Shown here piece after piece: positions 33,846 to 42,904 of a DNA stretch of 64,000 nucleotides (position 1 is its first letter; each line of letters opens with the position of its first letter). Under the pieces are notes generated by a model. The model did no database searches. It was not told the origin of the DNA and worked only from the letters and a program-made list of their open reading frames with translations. This DNA comes from Schaalia sp. 19OD2882 (GTDB lineage: Bacteria; Actinomycetota; Actinomycetes; Actinomycetales; Actinomycetaceae), in assembly GCF_018986735.1 (NCBI RefSeq), contig NZ_CP065521.1, forward strand, positions 2,294,001 through 2,358,000, written 5' to 3'. The translations under genes and the position numbers were made by a program.

Positions 33846-36461
33846 GTGCACACACCCCGTCGACGCGGTCGCGCCCTCGTGACCTCATTGCTCTGTCTTG
33901 CCCTGCTGGGCGCTGCTGCGCCCGCAGCTCTGGCGGACACTCCTGAGGAGGCCCCCGGACACGGCGCCCCCGCAGCCGTCGCTCTTCCCGACACGCTCCA
34001 GGTCACCGGCGTCATCACCATCACCCGCGCCGACCCGGCCACCGACCCCTCGCAAGAAGGAGTCGTCGAGGTCTCGCTGACCACCCCTGAAGGCCTGGTC
34101 CTGCCCCTGGAGGTCGGCGAAGAGGTCATCGACGCCTCCGGCGTGCAGGCCGCCGTGACCGTGTCGGTCCCCGACGCGGTCAAGGACGAGGCCGCCGCCC
34201 CCACACAGGATACGACCGGCGATGCTGGGCCTTCCGCAGGGGATTCGTCCTCTGAAGGGGCCTCCGCCGACCCGCAGGTCGAGGCGCTGGCCCGCGCGGC
34301 CCTTGTCACTGAAACCGCCCTGCCCACCGTCGAGATCACGCCCACGCAGGAATCCTCGACCACCCGGGCCGCCGCTCAGGCCTCCACGCACACCTTCGAC
34401 GTCATCTACCTGACCTCCCCCACCGGCGCCGCACCTGATCGCAGCGCCATCGATCGCCTGGTGGGCAACCTGGGGAGCTACTACAAGGCGGAGACCGCCG
34501 GCAAGATCGCTGCCGCCACGGTCGGCAACTACCGCTCCGAGCCGATGCCCGCATCCTCCGACCAGGTCAACTACTGCCTGAACCCTGCCCAGAGGTGGCA
34601 GTGGGCGGCGGGCCGCTTCGGGCAGACCATGGACCACTACCGCCGGACCCCCTCCACGCATCTGCTGGTCATCCAACAAAACGGCGCGTGCCCCAGCTTC
34701 ACGGCAGAAGGCCTGGCCGACTGGAGTGCGGCGGCCACCTCCGACAGCGGCGGCGCCATCTGGCTGGCCGACCGTGGAGGCAACCACGGGGCGATCGAAC
34801 ACAACAGGGTCTTCCTGCACGAGTTCGGCCACAACATCTCCTTGGGCCACTCCGGCACGCTGGACTGCACCACCGCGACCGTCCCCTACCTGGACACCCG
34901 CGCCTTCACCGAAGGATCCGGGGACGTGTCCACTCCGACCAACCCCGACTGCCGGCAGGCCCCCTACGGCGACCGAGCCGACTCGATGGGCTTCCCGCTG
35001 AACCCCATTAGCGCCGACGGTCAGCCCCTGTCCACCCCGACCTCGCTGAACTCCATCCACCGCAAGCGCCTGGGGGCGATCCCCGCAGCGACGATCCGCC
35101 GCGTGACCCGCTCCGGCGGCGCCGTCCAGGACATCGATCTGGTGCCCAGCACGTCGACCTCGTCCACGGCGACCCGCCTTGTCGAGGTGGTCCACCCCGA
35201 CACGGGGAAGGTGTACTCCGTGGAGTACCGTGCCGGACAGGATCGTGACGCGCGCGCCGTGTACGCCGTCCCCTCGATTGCCGCCGGGATCAGCGAGGCC
35301 CCGGGTGTGCGTGTCCTGCGCGAGGTCGAGCACTACCACGACGTGGTCACCCTTCGCCGCCCGGCGCTGGCCGGTGAAGTCCCGGGCAACTACCCGTGGC
35401 TGGCGACCAACTCGACTTTCACCGCACTGGACGGCGCCTTCACGGTGACCCCCACCGCCCAGTCACTCACCGGCGCGCGCGTGCGCATCGCATTCGCCGC
35501 CAACCCGGCCGAGGCTCCTGCTGCGGCCGAGCCCCCGGCCCCTGCCGACCCGCTGAACCCCGCCGCCGACATCAAACGCCTGTGGGGCACCGACCGCGTG
35601 GCCACCGCCATCGCCCTTGCCGGCGAGGCTCCCGCCTCTCCGGAAGTCATCTTGGCCACGGGCCGCGACTTCCCGGACGCCTTGGCCGCAGGTGGCCTGG
35701 CCAGCGCCATGCTCGCACCGCTGTACCTGACCACCTCCACCGGCGCTCTGGAGCCTGCAGTCCTGCAGGCGCTGCAGGCCCGTGAGGCGCGCCGAGTGAC
35801 GATCGTCGGCGGCACCGGCGCCGTCCCCGCCTCCGTTGAGGCCTCCCTGACCAAGGCCGGCTTCAAGGTGCGACGCATTGCCGGTGGTGACCGCTTCCAG
35901 ACGGCGGCGAACATCAGCCGGGAAGCCATGGTCTCCGGACCCGGCGTGGACCGCGTCTTCGTCGTCAACGGCATGTCCTACCCCGACGGCCTCGCCGCAG
36001 GCGCTGTCAGTGACGTGGCACGATCCGTCGTGGTCCTCACCAACGGCACGTCGATGCCCGCCGCCACCCGCACCTTCCTCACGAAGGACCGCGGGCAGCG
36101 CATCCTGGCGGTTGCAGGAGGCCTGGCGAACACGGCCACCCGTTCGGCAGGCTTTGCTCCTCAGGAGACCTACGTGGGTCAGACGCGATACGAGACCGCG
36201 AAGCTGGTGGCCTCGCGCTTCCTGGCGGACTCCTCCCGGGTGGTCGTCGCCAGCGGGACCAATTTCCCCGACGCCCTGTCCGGCGGCGCACTGGCTGCCG
36301 TGAACACCGGCGTCCTGGTTCTGACCCGACCCGAGACGCTGAGCCCTGAGGCACGTGCGGTCCTCACCCACAAGGATGCGCCACGCACCGTCCGCATCGC
36401 CGGAGGCACCTCCGCCGTGAGCAGCGCGGTCGAGACAGCCATCCGGCGTGCGTTGAACTGA
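33846..36461 (+). CDS. secreted metzincin-like protease with cell-wall-binding repeats
   Basis: 871-residue exported protein. GTG at 33846 follows GGAAGGA and starts a signal peptide (RRRGRALVTSLLCLALLG, cut probably after ALA). Residues 25-200 are an acidic, Ser/Thr/Pro-rich region that may be a propeptide. The catalytic domain has the full zinc motif HEFGHNISLGH: H325, E326, H329 and H335, i.e. HExxHxxxxxH of metzincins. From about residue 574 there are three PF04122 repeats (RLWGTDRVATAIAL, RRIAGGDRFQTAANIS, YVGQTRYETAKLVASR) that bind cell-wall polymers in Gram-positives. So it is a wall-attached peptidase, non-covalently held. Substrate unknown; host protein cleavage is a guess. Single gene with its own terminator. 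Confidence 0.88.
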   Translation: MHTPRRRGRALVTSLLCLALLGAAAPAALADTPEEAPGHGAPAAVALPDTLQVTGVITITRADPATDPSQEGVVEVSLTTPEGLVLPLEVGEEVIDASGVQAAVTVSVPDAVKDEAAAPTQDTTGDAGPSAGDSSSEGASADPQVEALARAALVTETALPTVEITPTQESSTTRAAAQASTHTFDVIYLTSPTGAAPDRSAIDRLVGNLGSYYKAETAGKIAAATVGNYRSEPMPASSDQVNYCLNPAQRWQWAAGRFGQTMDHYRRTPSTHLLVIQQNGACPSFTAEGLADWSAAATSDSGGAIWLADRGGNHGAIEHNRVFLHEFGHNISLGHSGTLDCTTATVPYLDTRAFTEGSGDVSTPTNPDCRQAPYGDRADSMGFPLNPISADGQPLSTPTSLNSIHRKRLGAIPAATIRRVTRSGGAVQDIDLVPSTSTSSTATRLVEVVHPDTGKVYSVEYRAGQDRDARAVYAVPSIAAGISEAPGVRVLREVEHYHDVVTLRRPALAGEVPGNYPWLATNSTFTALDGAFTVTPTAQSLTGARVRIAFAANPAEAPAAAEPPAPADPLNPAADIKRLWGTDRVATAIALAGEAPASPEVILATGRDFPDALAAGGLASAMLAPLYLTTSTGALEPAVLQALQAREARRVTIVGGTGAVPASVEASLTKAGFKVRRIAGGDRFQTAANISREAMVSGPGVDRVFVVNGMSYPDGLAAGAVSDVARSVVVLTNGTSMPAATRTFLTKDRGQRILAVAGGLANTATRSAGFAPQETYVGQTRYETAKLVASRFLADSSRVVVASGTNFPDALSGGALAAVNTGVLVLTRPETLSPEARAVLTHKDAPRTVRIAGGTSAVSSAVETAIRRALN

Positions 36462-36476
36462 CGCTCGCCGCATGTC

Positions 36477-36513
36477 GTGCCGGGCCCTGCGATCCTTTCG
36501 CGGGGCCCGGCAC
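36477..36513 (+). terminator. strong rho-independent-type terminator after the protease gene
   Basis: Stem GTGCCGGGCCC / GGGCCCGGCAC continued inward by TGCGA / TCGCG pairs (one G-T), 16 bp in all with a 5-base loop, 15 bases after the stop codon. The 420 bases that follow (36514-36936) are comparatively AT-rich at first and contain no gene I can support. Confidence 0.85.
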
Positions 36514-36936
36514 GCATTCATCCCAGCTTCAACACATTCGCTTCTGTCATTGATTGTTTTCGAGCTTCCTCCACATTTCGATGCAATTCTCCTGCATTTC
36601 CGGTGGATTCAATGACGGGCCACCTCAGTGGCTCGGACACCCGTCACAGGAGAATGCGCGCGACGCGGCGACGCGTCCAGACGACACTGGTCGGCGGTCC
36701 CGACGCACTGTCCGCCCACATGTCCACTCAGGCCCGGACGAGCGCCAGGAAGTCGCATCCCTGAGCCCCCTTCGCCCACATGGGAGGCCGGGGCTCGCGC
36801 TGTGTGCGCCCGAGTTCCGTGCAGGACGAAGGCAGGTGTGCAGGAACTTCATGAAGCACTCAATCCACTTGTCTGGTAATCTTCCGTGCACCTCACATGT
36901 GCCACCCCGGCACTGCCGACACCGCGGAGCAGCCTC

Positions 36937-37689
36937 ATGGATCACAGCGCCACGACCGACCTCGAGAACGACCTCGGCGGCATTCTGGCGCGCATGGCAT
37001 CCCTGACCGGCGCCCAGCAGACTCTGCTCGCACGAATCGCCACCCACCCGGATCCGGTCACCGTCAACCAGTTGGCCGAAGAGGCTGGGCTGCACGTGTC
37101 CTCCGTGCGCGAGACCCTGGACATCCTTCACGCTCGCGGCCTGGTCCGGCGCGAGACCCTGCCCGCCCACGGACGAGGCCGCCCCGCCTTGGGTTACACG
37201 ACCTTCGTGCCCGCGGACCCGAGTTTCGCGGCCCAACTGCTGGAGCAATTCGCCCAGGGACTGTTCGCCTGGCTGCACGCAAGCGGAGGGGACGCCATGG
37301 CGGCAGCCCGCGAACTGGGCCGCCACTGGGGGGAAGAGGCCCTGGCGCAGGCCAAGGTGCCGGACCATTCGACACTGGTGAACCCAAACGAGACCTTTGC
37401 TCTGGACAAGCACATGGGCAAGATCCGCCTGTTCCTCACGGCCCTCGGTTTTGCCGCCAAACCGGCGCCGGGCCGCAGCACCTCGATCGTGCTGTCGGCC
37501 TGCCCATTGACGTCGCACTCGCAGAGCCCGGACCCTCTGGCCCTGGAGATGCGCCGCGGTTTCGTCGAGCGCGTGCTGGCGCTGACCTCCAGCGGCACCA
37601 CGGAGGTCATCTACGAAGCAGACGAGGAGGACCCGTTGGTCGCCGTGGTGACCTTGGTTCCCCGTGTGCCCGAAGCGGTCAGCGCCTGA
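36937..37689 (+). CDS. COG2345-type winged-helix regulator (SufR-like)
   Basis: 250-residue predicted DNA-binding protein. An N-terminal winged helix is seen: LTGAQQTLLARIATHPDPVTVNQLAEEAGLHVSSVRETLDILHARGLVRRE, followed by the wing GRGRPALGY. The C-terminal half resembles the SufR/COG2345 group (ACPLTSHSQSPDPLALEMRRGFVERVL), where members such as SufR carry cysteines for an Fe-S cluster. Here only one cysteine remains in that block, so cluster sensing is doubtful. The ATG at 36937 has GGAG 8 bases upstream; a GTG 51 bases earlier is possible. Targets unknown; it stands alone. Confidence 0.72.
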   Translation: MDHSATTDLENDLGGILARMASLTGAQQTLLARIATHPDPVTVNQLAEEAGLHVSSVRETLDILHARGLVRRETLPAHGRGRPALGYTTFVPADPSFAAQLLEQFAQGLFAWLHASGGDAMAAARELGRHWGEEALAQAKVPDHSTLVNPNETFALDKHMGKIRLFLTALGFAAKPAPGRSTSIVLSACPLTSHSQSPDPLALEMRRGFVERVLALTSSGTTEVIYEADEEDPLVAVVTLVPRVPEAVSA

Positions 37690-37747
37690 GGGGACCGTCG
37701 CGCCGACACCTCCACTCGCCCGTGACGAGGGCGGGGTGCCGGAGCCC

Positions 37748-38506
37748 TCAGTGCTTGGGGCCTTGGCGTTTCCGACCGCGCACCATCACCCCGACCAGCC
37801 CTTCCACCGAGGGACGGCGACGCAGGTCAGAGTCGGCGGGAAGAGCCGAGGACATGGGGGCGGCCTCGGATGCGCTCCGGGTCGAAGGCGCAGGACGAGG
37901 AGCCGGCACGGGCGAGGGCGGAGGCGCCACCAGGGCGGGCTCGTCCACCACACCTCCGTGCCCCACCACCTGGGCCTCGGCCAAGGGGCGCAATCGTGGG
38001 GGCGGGTTCTGGGCGGCTAGCGACGCGGAACCGCCCTCGTCCCGTCCGTGCACCCCACGGCGCGACTCGAAGAAGGCCCGCAATTGCACCGACGCCTCCT
38101 GCTCGAGGACCCCGGCAATGACCTCCACCGTGTGGTTCATGCGCGAATCCCTCAGGACGTCGCGAATCGACCCGGCCGCGCCGGCCTTTTCGTCCCATGC
38201 GCCGAAGACCACCCGGTCCACGCGCGAGTGGATGATCGCCCCCGCGCACATGGTGCAGGGTTCCAAGGTGACCACCAGCGTGCAGCCCGCCAGGTTCCAC
38301 CTGCCAAGGCGCCGTCCGGCGTCACGCAGGGCGACGATTTCGGCATGTCCGGCGGGGTCATGTCTTTCCTCGCGGCAATTCCAGCCGCGTCCGACGATGT
38401 TGCCCACCGAGTCCAGGACGACTGCGCCGACGGGCACGTCACCCGTCTCCCTCGCCCTGTTTGCATAGAAGAGGGCGCGACCCATCGCCTCTCGGTAATG
38501 TTCCAT
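37748..38506 (-). CDS. tadA: tRNA-specific adenosine deaminase
   Basis: 252-residue zinc deaminase that converts the wobble adenosine of tRNA-Arg(ACG) to inosine; its substrate gene lies in this window at 58859. Active site: H54-A-E56 in [10 protein letters not shown] and C84/C87 in [11 protein letters not shown]. The first 150 residues cover the whole enzyme (about 155 in relatives). The remaining ~100 are a Pro/Ala/Arg-rich, probably unstructured tail with no known role. The start is ATG 38506 or GTG 38515; neither has a strong ribosome site. Divergent from upp. Confidence 0.93.
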   Translation of the reverse strand: MEHYREAMGRALFYANRARETGDVPVGAVVLDSVGNIVGRGWNCREERHDPAGHAEIVALRDAGRRLGRWNLAGCTLVVTLEPCTMCAGAIIHSRVDRVVFGAWDEKAGAAGSIRDVLRDSRMNHTVEVIAGVLEQEASVQLRAFFESRRGVHGRDEGGSASLAAQNPPPRLRPLAEAQVVGHGGVVDEPALVAPPPSPVPAPRPAPSTRSASEAAPMSSALPADSDLRRRPSVEGLVGVMVRGRKRQGPKH

Positions 38507-38730
38507 CGTCGCCACAGGTCAAGCCTAACGAATACCCACCAACGCTCGCGAGGATCATCACACTTGTGGGACATCCATACAGGGCGTCGAAAAGCGATTC
38601 CGCACAACCTGCCTCCTCGGGTGCGGCCGGGCTCGACGGAATTCCGGTCACGGGCCATTTCCCGCACGCCGCATCGCCCTCCTCCCCGGGGCATCGATCC
38701 CTCTGCCGCAGCGCGCGGTACCCTTGGGCC

Positions 38731-39369
38731 ATGCACCTCCACGTCGCGGACCACCCGCTGATCGCCCACAAACTCACCATCCTGCGCGACCGCAACACCC
38801 CGTCGGCCACCTTCCGACAGCTGGTCGACGAATTGGTCACCCTGCTCGCCTACGAGGCCACACGTCATGTCGCGGTCACCGAAACCGCGATCAACACCCC
38901 CGTGGCCCCCACCGTCGGCAAGAAGCTGTCCGAGCCGCGCCCGATCGTCGTGCCGGTTCTGCGTGCGGGCCTGGGAATGCTCGAAGGGATGATGCGACTG
39001 CTGCCCTCGGCCGAGGTCGGCTTCCTCGGCATGAAGCGCGACGAGGACACCCTGCAGATCGAGACCTACGCCAACCGCCTGCCTGACGACCTTTCGGGCC
39101 GCCAGTGCTTCGTCCTGGACCCGATGCTGGCCACCGGCCACACCATGGTCGCCGCCGTCGACTACCTCTTCGAGCGCGGCGCCAAGGACGTGACCTGCGT
39201 GTGCCTGTTGGCCGCCCCCGAAGGAGTGGCGACCCTGGAGAAGTTCATCGGCGAGCGTGCAAACGTCAAGGTGGTCGTGGCCGCCGTCGACGAACGCCTC
39301 GACGAGAAGTCCTACATCGTGCCCGGCCTGGGTGACGCGGGCGACCGCCTCTACGGGATCGTCGACTGA
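38731..39369 (+). CDS. upp: uracil phosphoribosyltransferase
   Basis: 212-residue pyrimidine-salvage enzyme joining uracil and PRPP to UMP. Visible: the N-terminal [17 protein letters not shown], the [14 protein letters not shown] segment, the PRPP loop [12 protein letters not shown], and the C-terminal uracil site [15 protein letters not shown]. The ATG at 38731 starts at the family-typical position. Followed by a terminator. The 215-base gap to tadA must hold both divergent promoters; no clear operator seen. Confidence 0.96.
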   Translation: MHLHVADHPLIAHKLTILRDRNTPSATFRQLVDELVTLLAYEATRHVAVTETAINTPVAPTVGKKLSEPRPIVVPVLRAGLGMLEGMMRLLPSAEVGFLGMKRDEDTLQIETYANRLPDDLSGRQCFVLDPMLATGHTMVAAVDYLFERGAKDVTCVCLLAAPEGVATLEKFIGERANVKVVVAAVDERLDEKSYIVPGLGDAGDRLYGIVD

Positions 39370-39407
39370 CCTGGGCCGCCCCGCTCCCGCAGGCCGCTTG
39401 CGCTCAC

Positions 39408-39441
39408 GGCCCCGTCCTCGTCCATTCACGAGGGCGGGACC
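39408..39441 (+). terminator. terminator after upp
   Basis: GGCCCCGTCCTCGT pairs with ACGAGGGCGGGACC (14 positions, one mismatch, one G-T) around a 6-base loop, 38 bases after the upp stop. The right arm is the recurrent ACGAGGGCGGG motif of this genome. It may also end the convergent pseudogene at 39486. Confidence 0.7.
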
Positions 39442-39485
39442 GCAGCCTTCGAGGCCGGACTCAGGTGGTGGTGGCGGGGTCGACC

Positions 39486-40284
39486 TCAGGCGGTGGTGAC
39501 GACCGGCGGGGTCAGGTTCGTCACGGCCACAGGCGACAGGACCACTCGGCCGCTGCCACGGAAGACGTTGACCAGGCCTTCGCCGCTGGCCATCGAGCCG
39601 AGGAGTGAGCGGCCGGAACGCTCGACGGTGAATTGGAGGCCGGGTGACCACATGACGGCCAAGGGGCCGTCGATGCGCAGCTCGTCGTTGTCCAGGTCCA
39701 CGTGGATGAGTTCGCCGTTCGGGGACCACGCTTTCCAGGGCCACGACGCCCCGGCCGAACAGGCCGAGGTTGAACAGGCCCTCGCCGCCACCGACGGCTG
39801 CCCCCAGGTTGGAGCGGGCGATGAGTTTCTACTCGATGCCGCCCTCGCTGGCCAGGAACATGCCGTCCTCGACCACGATGCCGCCGCCCCACTGGGACAG
39901 GTCGACCAACAGCACATGCTTGGTGGTGGGCTCCAGTACGACCACGCCGGTGCCGGCGTACTGCGGCTTGACGGCGGATTCGCCGATGACGGCTCCGCGG
40001 AACATCTTGCCGATCAGGTCACCTGCGCCCTTGACACCCGAGGTCAGGGCCACTTGGCCGGCCATCCACTGCATGGCGCCGGCCTGGACGGTGGCAGTGC
40101 CGCCACCCAATTCGATGAGCACTTGGCGGCGGCGCACATTCATCTGTGCTTCGAAGTAGGCCTGCTGGGCAGATTGGGCGTTGACGGACAGGTCCTTTGC
40201 GTACTCCAGGACGGAGAACATTCCGCGACTGGCGATCACGGTGATGTCGTCGTTGTCCTTGAAGTTGTGGATCTGGAAGGTCAG
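39486..40284 (-). pseudogene. AIM24-family gene broken by a stop codon and a frameshift
   Basis: Reading down the minus strand, the AIM24 (mitochondrial-biogenesis-type beta-sandwich) protein opens TFQIHNFKDNDDITVIASRG and is typical through VLIELGGGTATVQAGAMQWM and GIVVEDGMFLASEGGIE. A TAG then stands at 39829-39831 where relatives have an aromatic residue (EYKLIARSN expected). The frame resumes KLIARSNLGAAVGGGEGLFN up to VVALES. Near 39725 the coding signal shifts by one base and continues NGELIHVDLDNDELRIDG to the stop at 39486. The ribosome site AAGGAG is followed not by ATG but by CTG (40284). Three lesions in one 800-base gene make a working product unlikely. Confidence 0.85.
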
Positions 40285-40420
40285 GGGCAGCTCCTTTGGT
40301 GGTCTTCGAGTCGCGGTCACGGTGAGCGCGTTTTGGAGCCTAGCATCGAGGTTTGTGGCGCTCCTGTCGGATCTCGCGGATCGCCACGTGCCTGGCGATC
40401 CGCCCCGAGGCGGCGCCGAC

Positions 40421-40433
40421 GGACGAATCTCGC
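40421..40433 (+). repeat. single copy of the GGACGAATCTCRC repeat
   Basis: GGACGAATCTCGC in the gap between the AIM24 pseudogene and the acetyltransferase gene. It is the same 13-mer that forms 21-bp-phased arrays at 58723, 60327 and 61482, but here in one copy only. Confidence 0.5.
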
Positions 40434-40512
40434 AGGAGGGTGTGCGGCGGCCCGGGCACCGACCGGTGGCGCCGGTCAGATCCAGCGGCGCCGTCACATC
40501 CGGCCCCACCCG

Positions 40513-40974
40513 TCAGATCCAGCGCTGCATGACCACCACCGTCGAGGTCTCGTACCCCAAGGACTCGTAGAAGCCCTGGGCAGCCGCGTTGGTGGCTCGC
40601 ACCATCAGCATCGCCTTGGGCACTCCGCACTGCGCCAACCACTTCTCGGCGGCGGCGACCAACTGCCGACCGATACCGCGTCCCTGAAGGGCCGGGTCGA
40701 CTGCGACGTAGTACATCCAGCCGCGATGACCTTCGTGGCCGACCATGACAGTGGCCACCAGCTTGTCGCCGCCCTCGTCACGAATTCCCAGCACCTGCGA
40801 AGACGGCCCGTCGCAGGCCCGAAGGAAGTCCGCCTCCGGGTCGTTCCAGGGCACGGTCAGACCGCACGCCTCCCAAAGTGCCGCCGCCGCAAGCGCATCC
40901 TGAGGCGCCAACGGGTGGATCTGCCACTCGGGCCCCTGCTGGCCGTCCACATGCGAGCTCTTCGTCGATGTCAC
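40513..40974 (-). CDS. GNAT-family acetyltransferase
   Basis: 153-residue N-acetyltransferase of the YpeA/RimI-like type. The acetyl-CoA binding motif A is clear: YVAVDPALQGRGIGRQLVAAAEKWL, followed by the family-typical ATNAAAQGFYESLGYETSTVVVMQRWI end. GTG at 40974 is chosen because AGGAGGAAGAC precedes it. The start lies 48 bases downstream of metQ on the same strand, so it probably rides on the metNIQ transcript. Substrate not predictable. Confidence 0.85.
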   Translation of the reverse strand: MTSTKSSHVDGQQGPEWQIHPLAPQDALAAAALWEACGLTVPWNDPEADFLRACDGPSSQVLGIRDEGGDKLVATVMVGHEGHRGWMYYVAVDPALQGRGIGRQLVAAAEKWLAQCGVPKAMLMVRATNAAAQGFYESLGYETSTVVVMQRWI

Positions 40975-41022
40975 GTCTTCCTCCTGGTGACTGAGCGGCG
41001 CTTCGACGTCCTTCACCAGGCC

Positions 41023-41889
41023 TCAGAAGGCCGGGATCACCGAACCGTCGGTCCACTTCTCCTCGATGAACTTCTTGACCTCGTCGGAGTGCAGCAGCTT
41101 CTCCAACTTGGCGATGGCCTCGGCCTTCTCGCTGCCCTTCTTCCACACCAGGACGTTGACAGCCGGGTTGTTCTCGGGGGATTCGACGGCGATCGCGTCC
41201 TTGGCCTGCGACAGGTCACCCTCCTGGGCGAAGTTTCCGTTGATCACGGCCACGTCCACGTCAGCCAGCGAGCGAACCAGCTGCGGGCCCTCGACCTCGA
41301 TGAAGTCGAACTTCTTGATCTTCTCCACCGTGTTCACATTGACGGCACCGGAGGCCGGCAGCTTCACGAACCCCTTGTCGGCCAGCAACTTCAGTGCACG
41401 CGCCTGGTTCGCCGTGTCGGAAATGATCCCGACCTTGCCCCCTTCGGGGAACTCCTCGACCTTCTTGAGCTTGGAGGAGTAGATCGCCAAGGGCTCCAGG
41501 TGGATGCCCTTGCCCGCCTCGAACTGGTAGCCGAACTCGGCGGACTGCTCCTCCAGGTAGGGCACGGTCTGGAAGAAGTTGGCGTCCAGCTCACCCTCGT
41601 TCAAAGCGGTGTTGGGCTGGACGTAGTCGGTGTACTCGACCACGGTGATGTCGATGTTCTCCTTGGCATCGAGGTTCTCGTCGATGTAGTTGAGGATCAG
41701 CGCGTGCGGCGTCGGGGAGGCGCCGACGATCAACGTGACCGCGCCATCGGCCGCACCCGAGGCGGCCGAGTCGGCGCCCGAGCCGGCCGCGTCGGCTCCG
41801 GAGGCGGCATTGTCAGTGGCGGCGGAGCATCCGGCAAGGACCAGGATCGCGCTGGCGGCGAGGGCGGAGATGGGGCGCAGGGCTCTCAT
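41023..41889 (-). CDS. metQ: methionine ABC transporter substrate-binding lipoprotein
   Basis: 288-residue NlpA/MetQ-family binding protein. The signal peptide ends in the lipobox LVLAGC, so it is lipid-anchored outside the membrane. The mature part opens with a Ser/Ala/Gly linker, then VTLIVGASPTPHALILNYID and EYTDYVQPNTALNEGELDAN, typical for MetQ-type D/L-methionine binders, and ends KFIEEKWTDGSVIPAF. The ATG at 41889 starts the signal peptide directly. It is separated from metI by 259 bases, longer than usual, with no gene in between. Confidence 0.93.
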   Translation of the reverse strand: MRALRPISALAASAILVLAGCSAATDNAASGADAAGSGADSAASGAADGAVTLIVGASPTPHALILNYIDENLDAKENIDITVVEYTDYVQPNTALNEGELDANFFQTVPYLEEQSAEFGYQFEAGKGIHLEPLAIYSSKLKKVEEFPEGGKVGIISDTANQARALKLLADKGFVKLPASGAVNVNTVEKIKKFDFIEVEGPQLVRSLADVDVAVINGNFAQEGDLSQAKDAIAVESPENNPAVNVLVWKKGSEKAEAIAKLEKLLHSDEVKKFIEEKWTDGSVIPAF

Positions 41890-42148
41890 CGTGGGTCTCA
41901 CTTTCTGTCGTGGTGCCCGCGGTTGGTTCGCGTCCCACCCCGGGCGTTGACTCGATTCTTTCGTTCCTTGCGCAATCCCACACAGGCGGTCCGCTTTCCG
42001 GTCACCTGTGACATCGAGTGCGCCGCCCTCGTCGAATGCTGGCAGGCCTGCGTGAATGCGCCGACCCCGCCCTCGTTGGAACACCCCGGGAGGCACTCCA
42101 GGATGGGAGCGGGGTCACACCCCAAGCGTCCGCAGAACATTCGCCCAC

Positions 42149-42904
42149 TCAGCGGTGGTCGAAGCGCTTGGCGATCAGGTCGCCGGCCATCTGGATGACC
42201 TGCACGATGACCAGGATCGCCACCACCGTGCACACCATGACGTCGAACTGGAAACGGTTGTACCCATAGTTGATCGCCATCTGCCCCAGGCCGCCGCCGC
42301 CGACCACTCCGGCCAGTGCGGAATAGCCCACCAGTGTGATCGTCAGGACGGTGATCGACTGGACCAGAGCCGGCATGGCCTCCTTGACCTGGACACCCCA
42401 CTGGATCTGGCGACGCGAGGCGCCCATCATCTGGGCGGCCTCGATCTTCCCGTGCTCGACCCCCTTGACGGCCGTCTCGACCAGGCGGGCGAAGAAGGGC
42501 ACCGCGCCCACGACCAGCGGCACGACAGTGGCCTGCCATCCCAGCGTGGTTCCCACGATGAGTTTGGTCAGGGGCAGCAAAGCAATGATGAGGATGATGA
42601 AGGGATAGGAACGCAGAATGTTCACCACCAGGCCCAGGCTCTGGTGCAAGACCTTGTTCGGGCGCAGGCCGTCCTTGCCGGATTGGACCAGGACCAGGCC
42701 CAGGGGCAGTCCCAGGATCACGGTGAACAGGGTCGAGAACCCCGTCATCAGCAGCGTTTCGCCGATCGCCGGCAGGAATTGTCGAGTCAGGGCCGGGTTG
42801 TCCAACCACATCGGGTCGTCCTTGCCGGCACCCAGGAGGGCCGCGGCGGCCCGAGCCTGCGACAGGGTGTCGAAGAGCAGCGAATTCGTGTCCACGATGG
42901 TCAT
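42149..42904 (-). CDS. metI: methionine ABC transporter permease
   Basis: 251-residue inner-membrane subunit with about five helices. The ABC permease EAA loop is present (VEHGKIEAAQMMGASRRQIQ) for docking on MetN. The ETLLMTGFSTLFTVILGLPLG and KEAMPALVQSITVLTITLVGYSALAG segments match MetI. ATG at 42904 overlaps the TGA of metN (4 bases). Transports D- and L-methionine in characterised relatives. Confidence 0.94.
   Translation of the reverse strand: MTIVDTNSLLFDTLSQARAAAALLGAGKDDPMWLDNPALTRQFLPAIGETLLMTGFSTLFTVILGLPLGLVLVQSGKDGLRPNKVLHQSLGLVVNILRSYPFIILIIALLPLTKLIVGTTLGWQATVVPLVVGAVPFFARLVETAVKGVEHGKIEAAQMMGASRRQIQWGVQVKEAMPALVQSITVLTITLVGYSALAGVVGGGGLGQMAINYGYNRFQFDVMVCTVVAILVIVQVIQMAGDLIAKRFDHR

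Noticed and set aside
39829..39831. TAG as a recoded amino acid (pyrrolysine-like)
   Set aside because: The same gene has a frameshift and a missing start codon, so decay is simpler.
39493..42198. 901-codon plus-strand frame opposite AIM24, acetyltransferase and metQ
   Set aside because: Composition of an antisense shadow (Gln/Gly/His/Asp-rich); genes on the other strand have clear domains.
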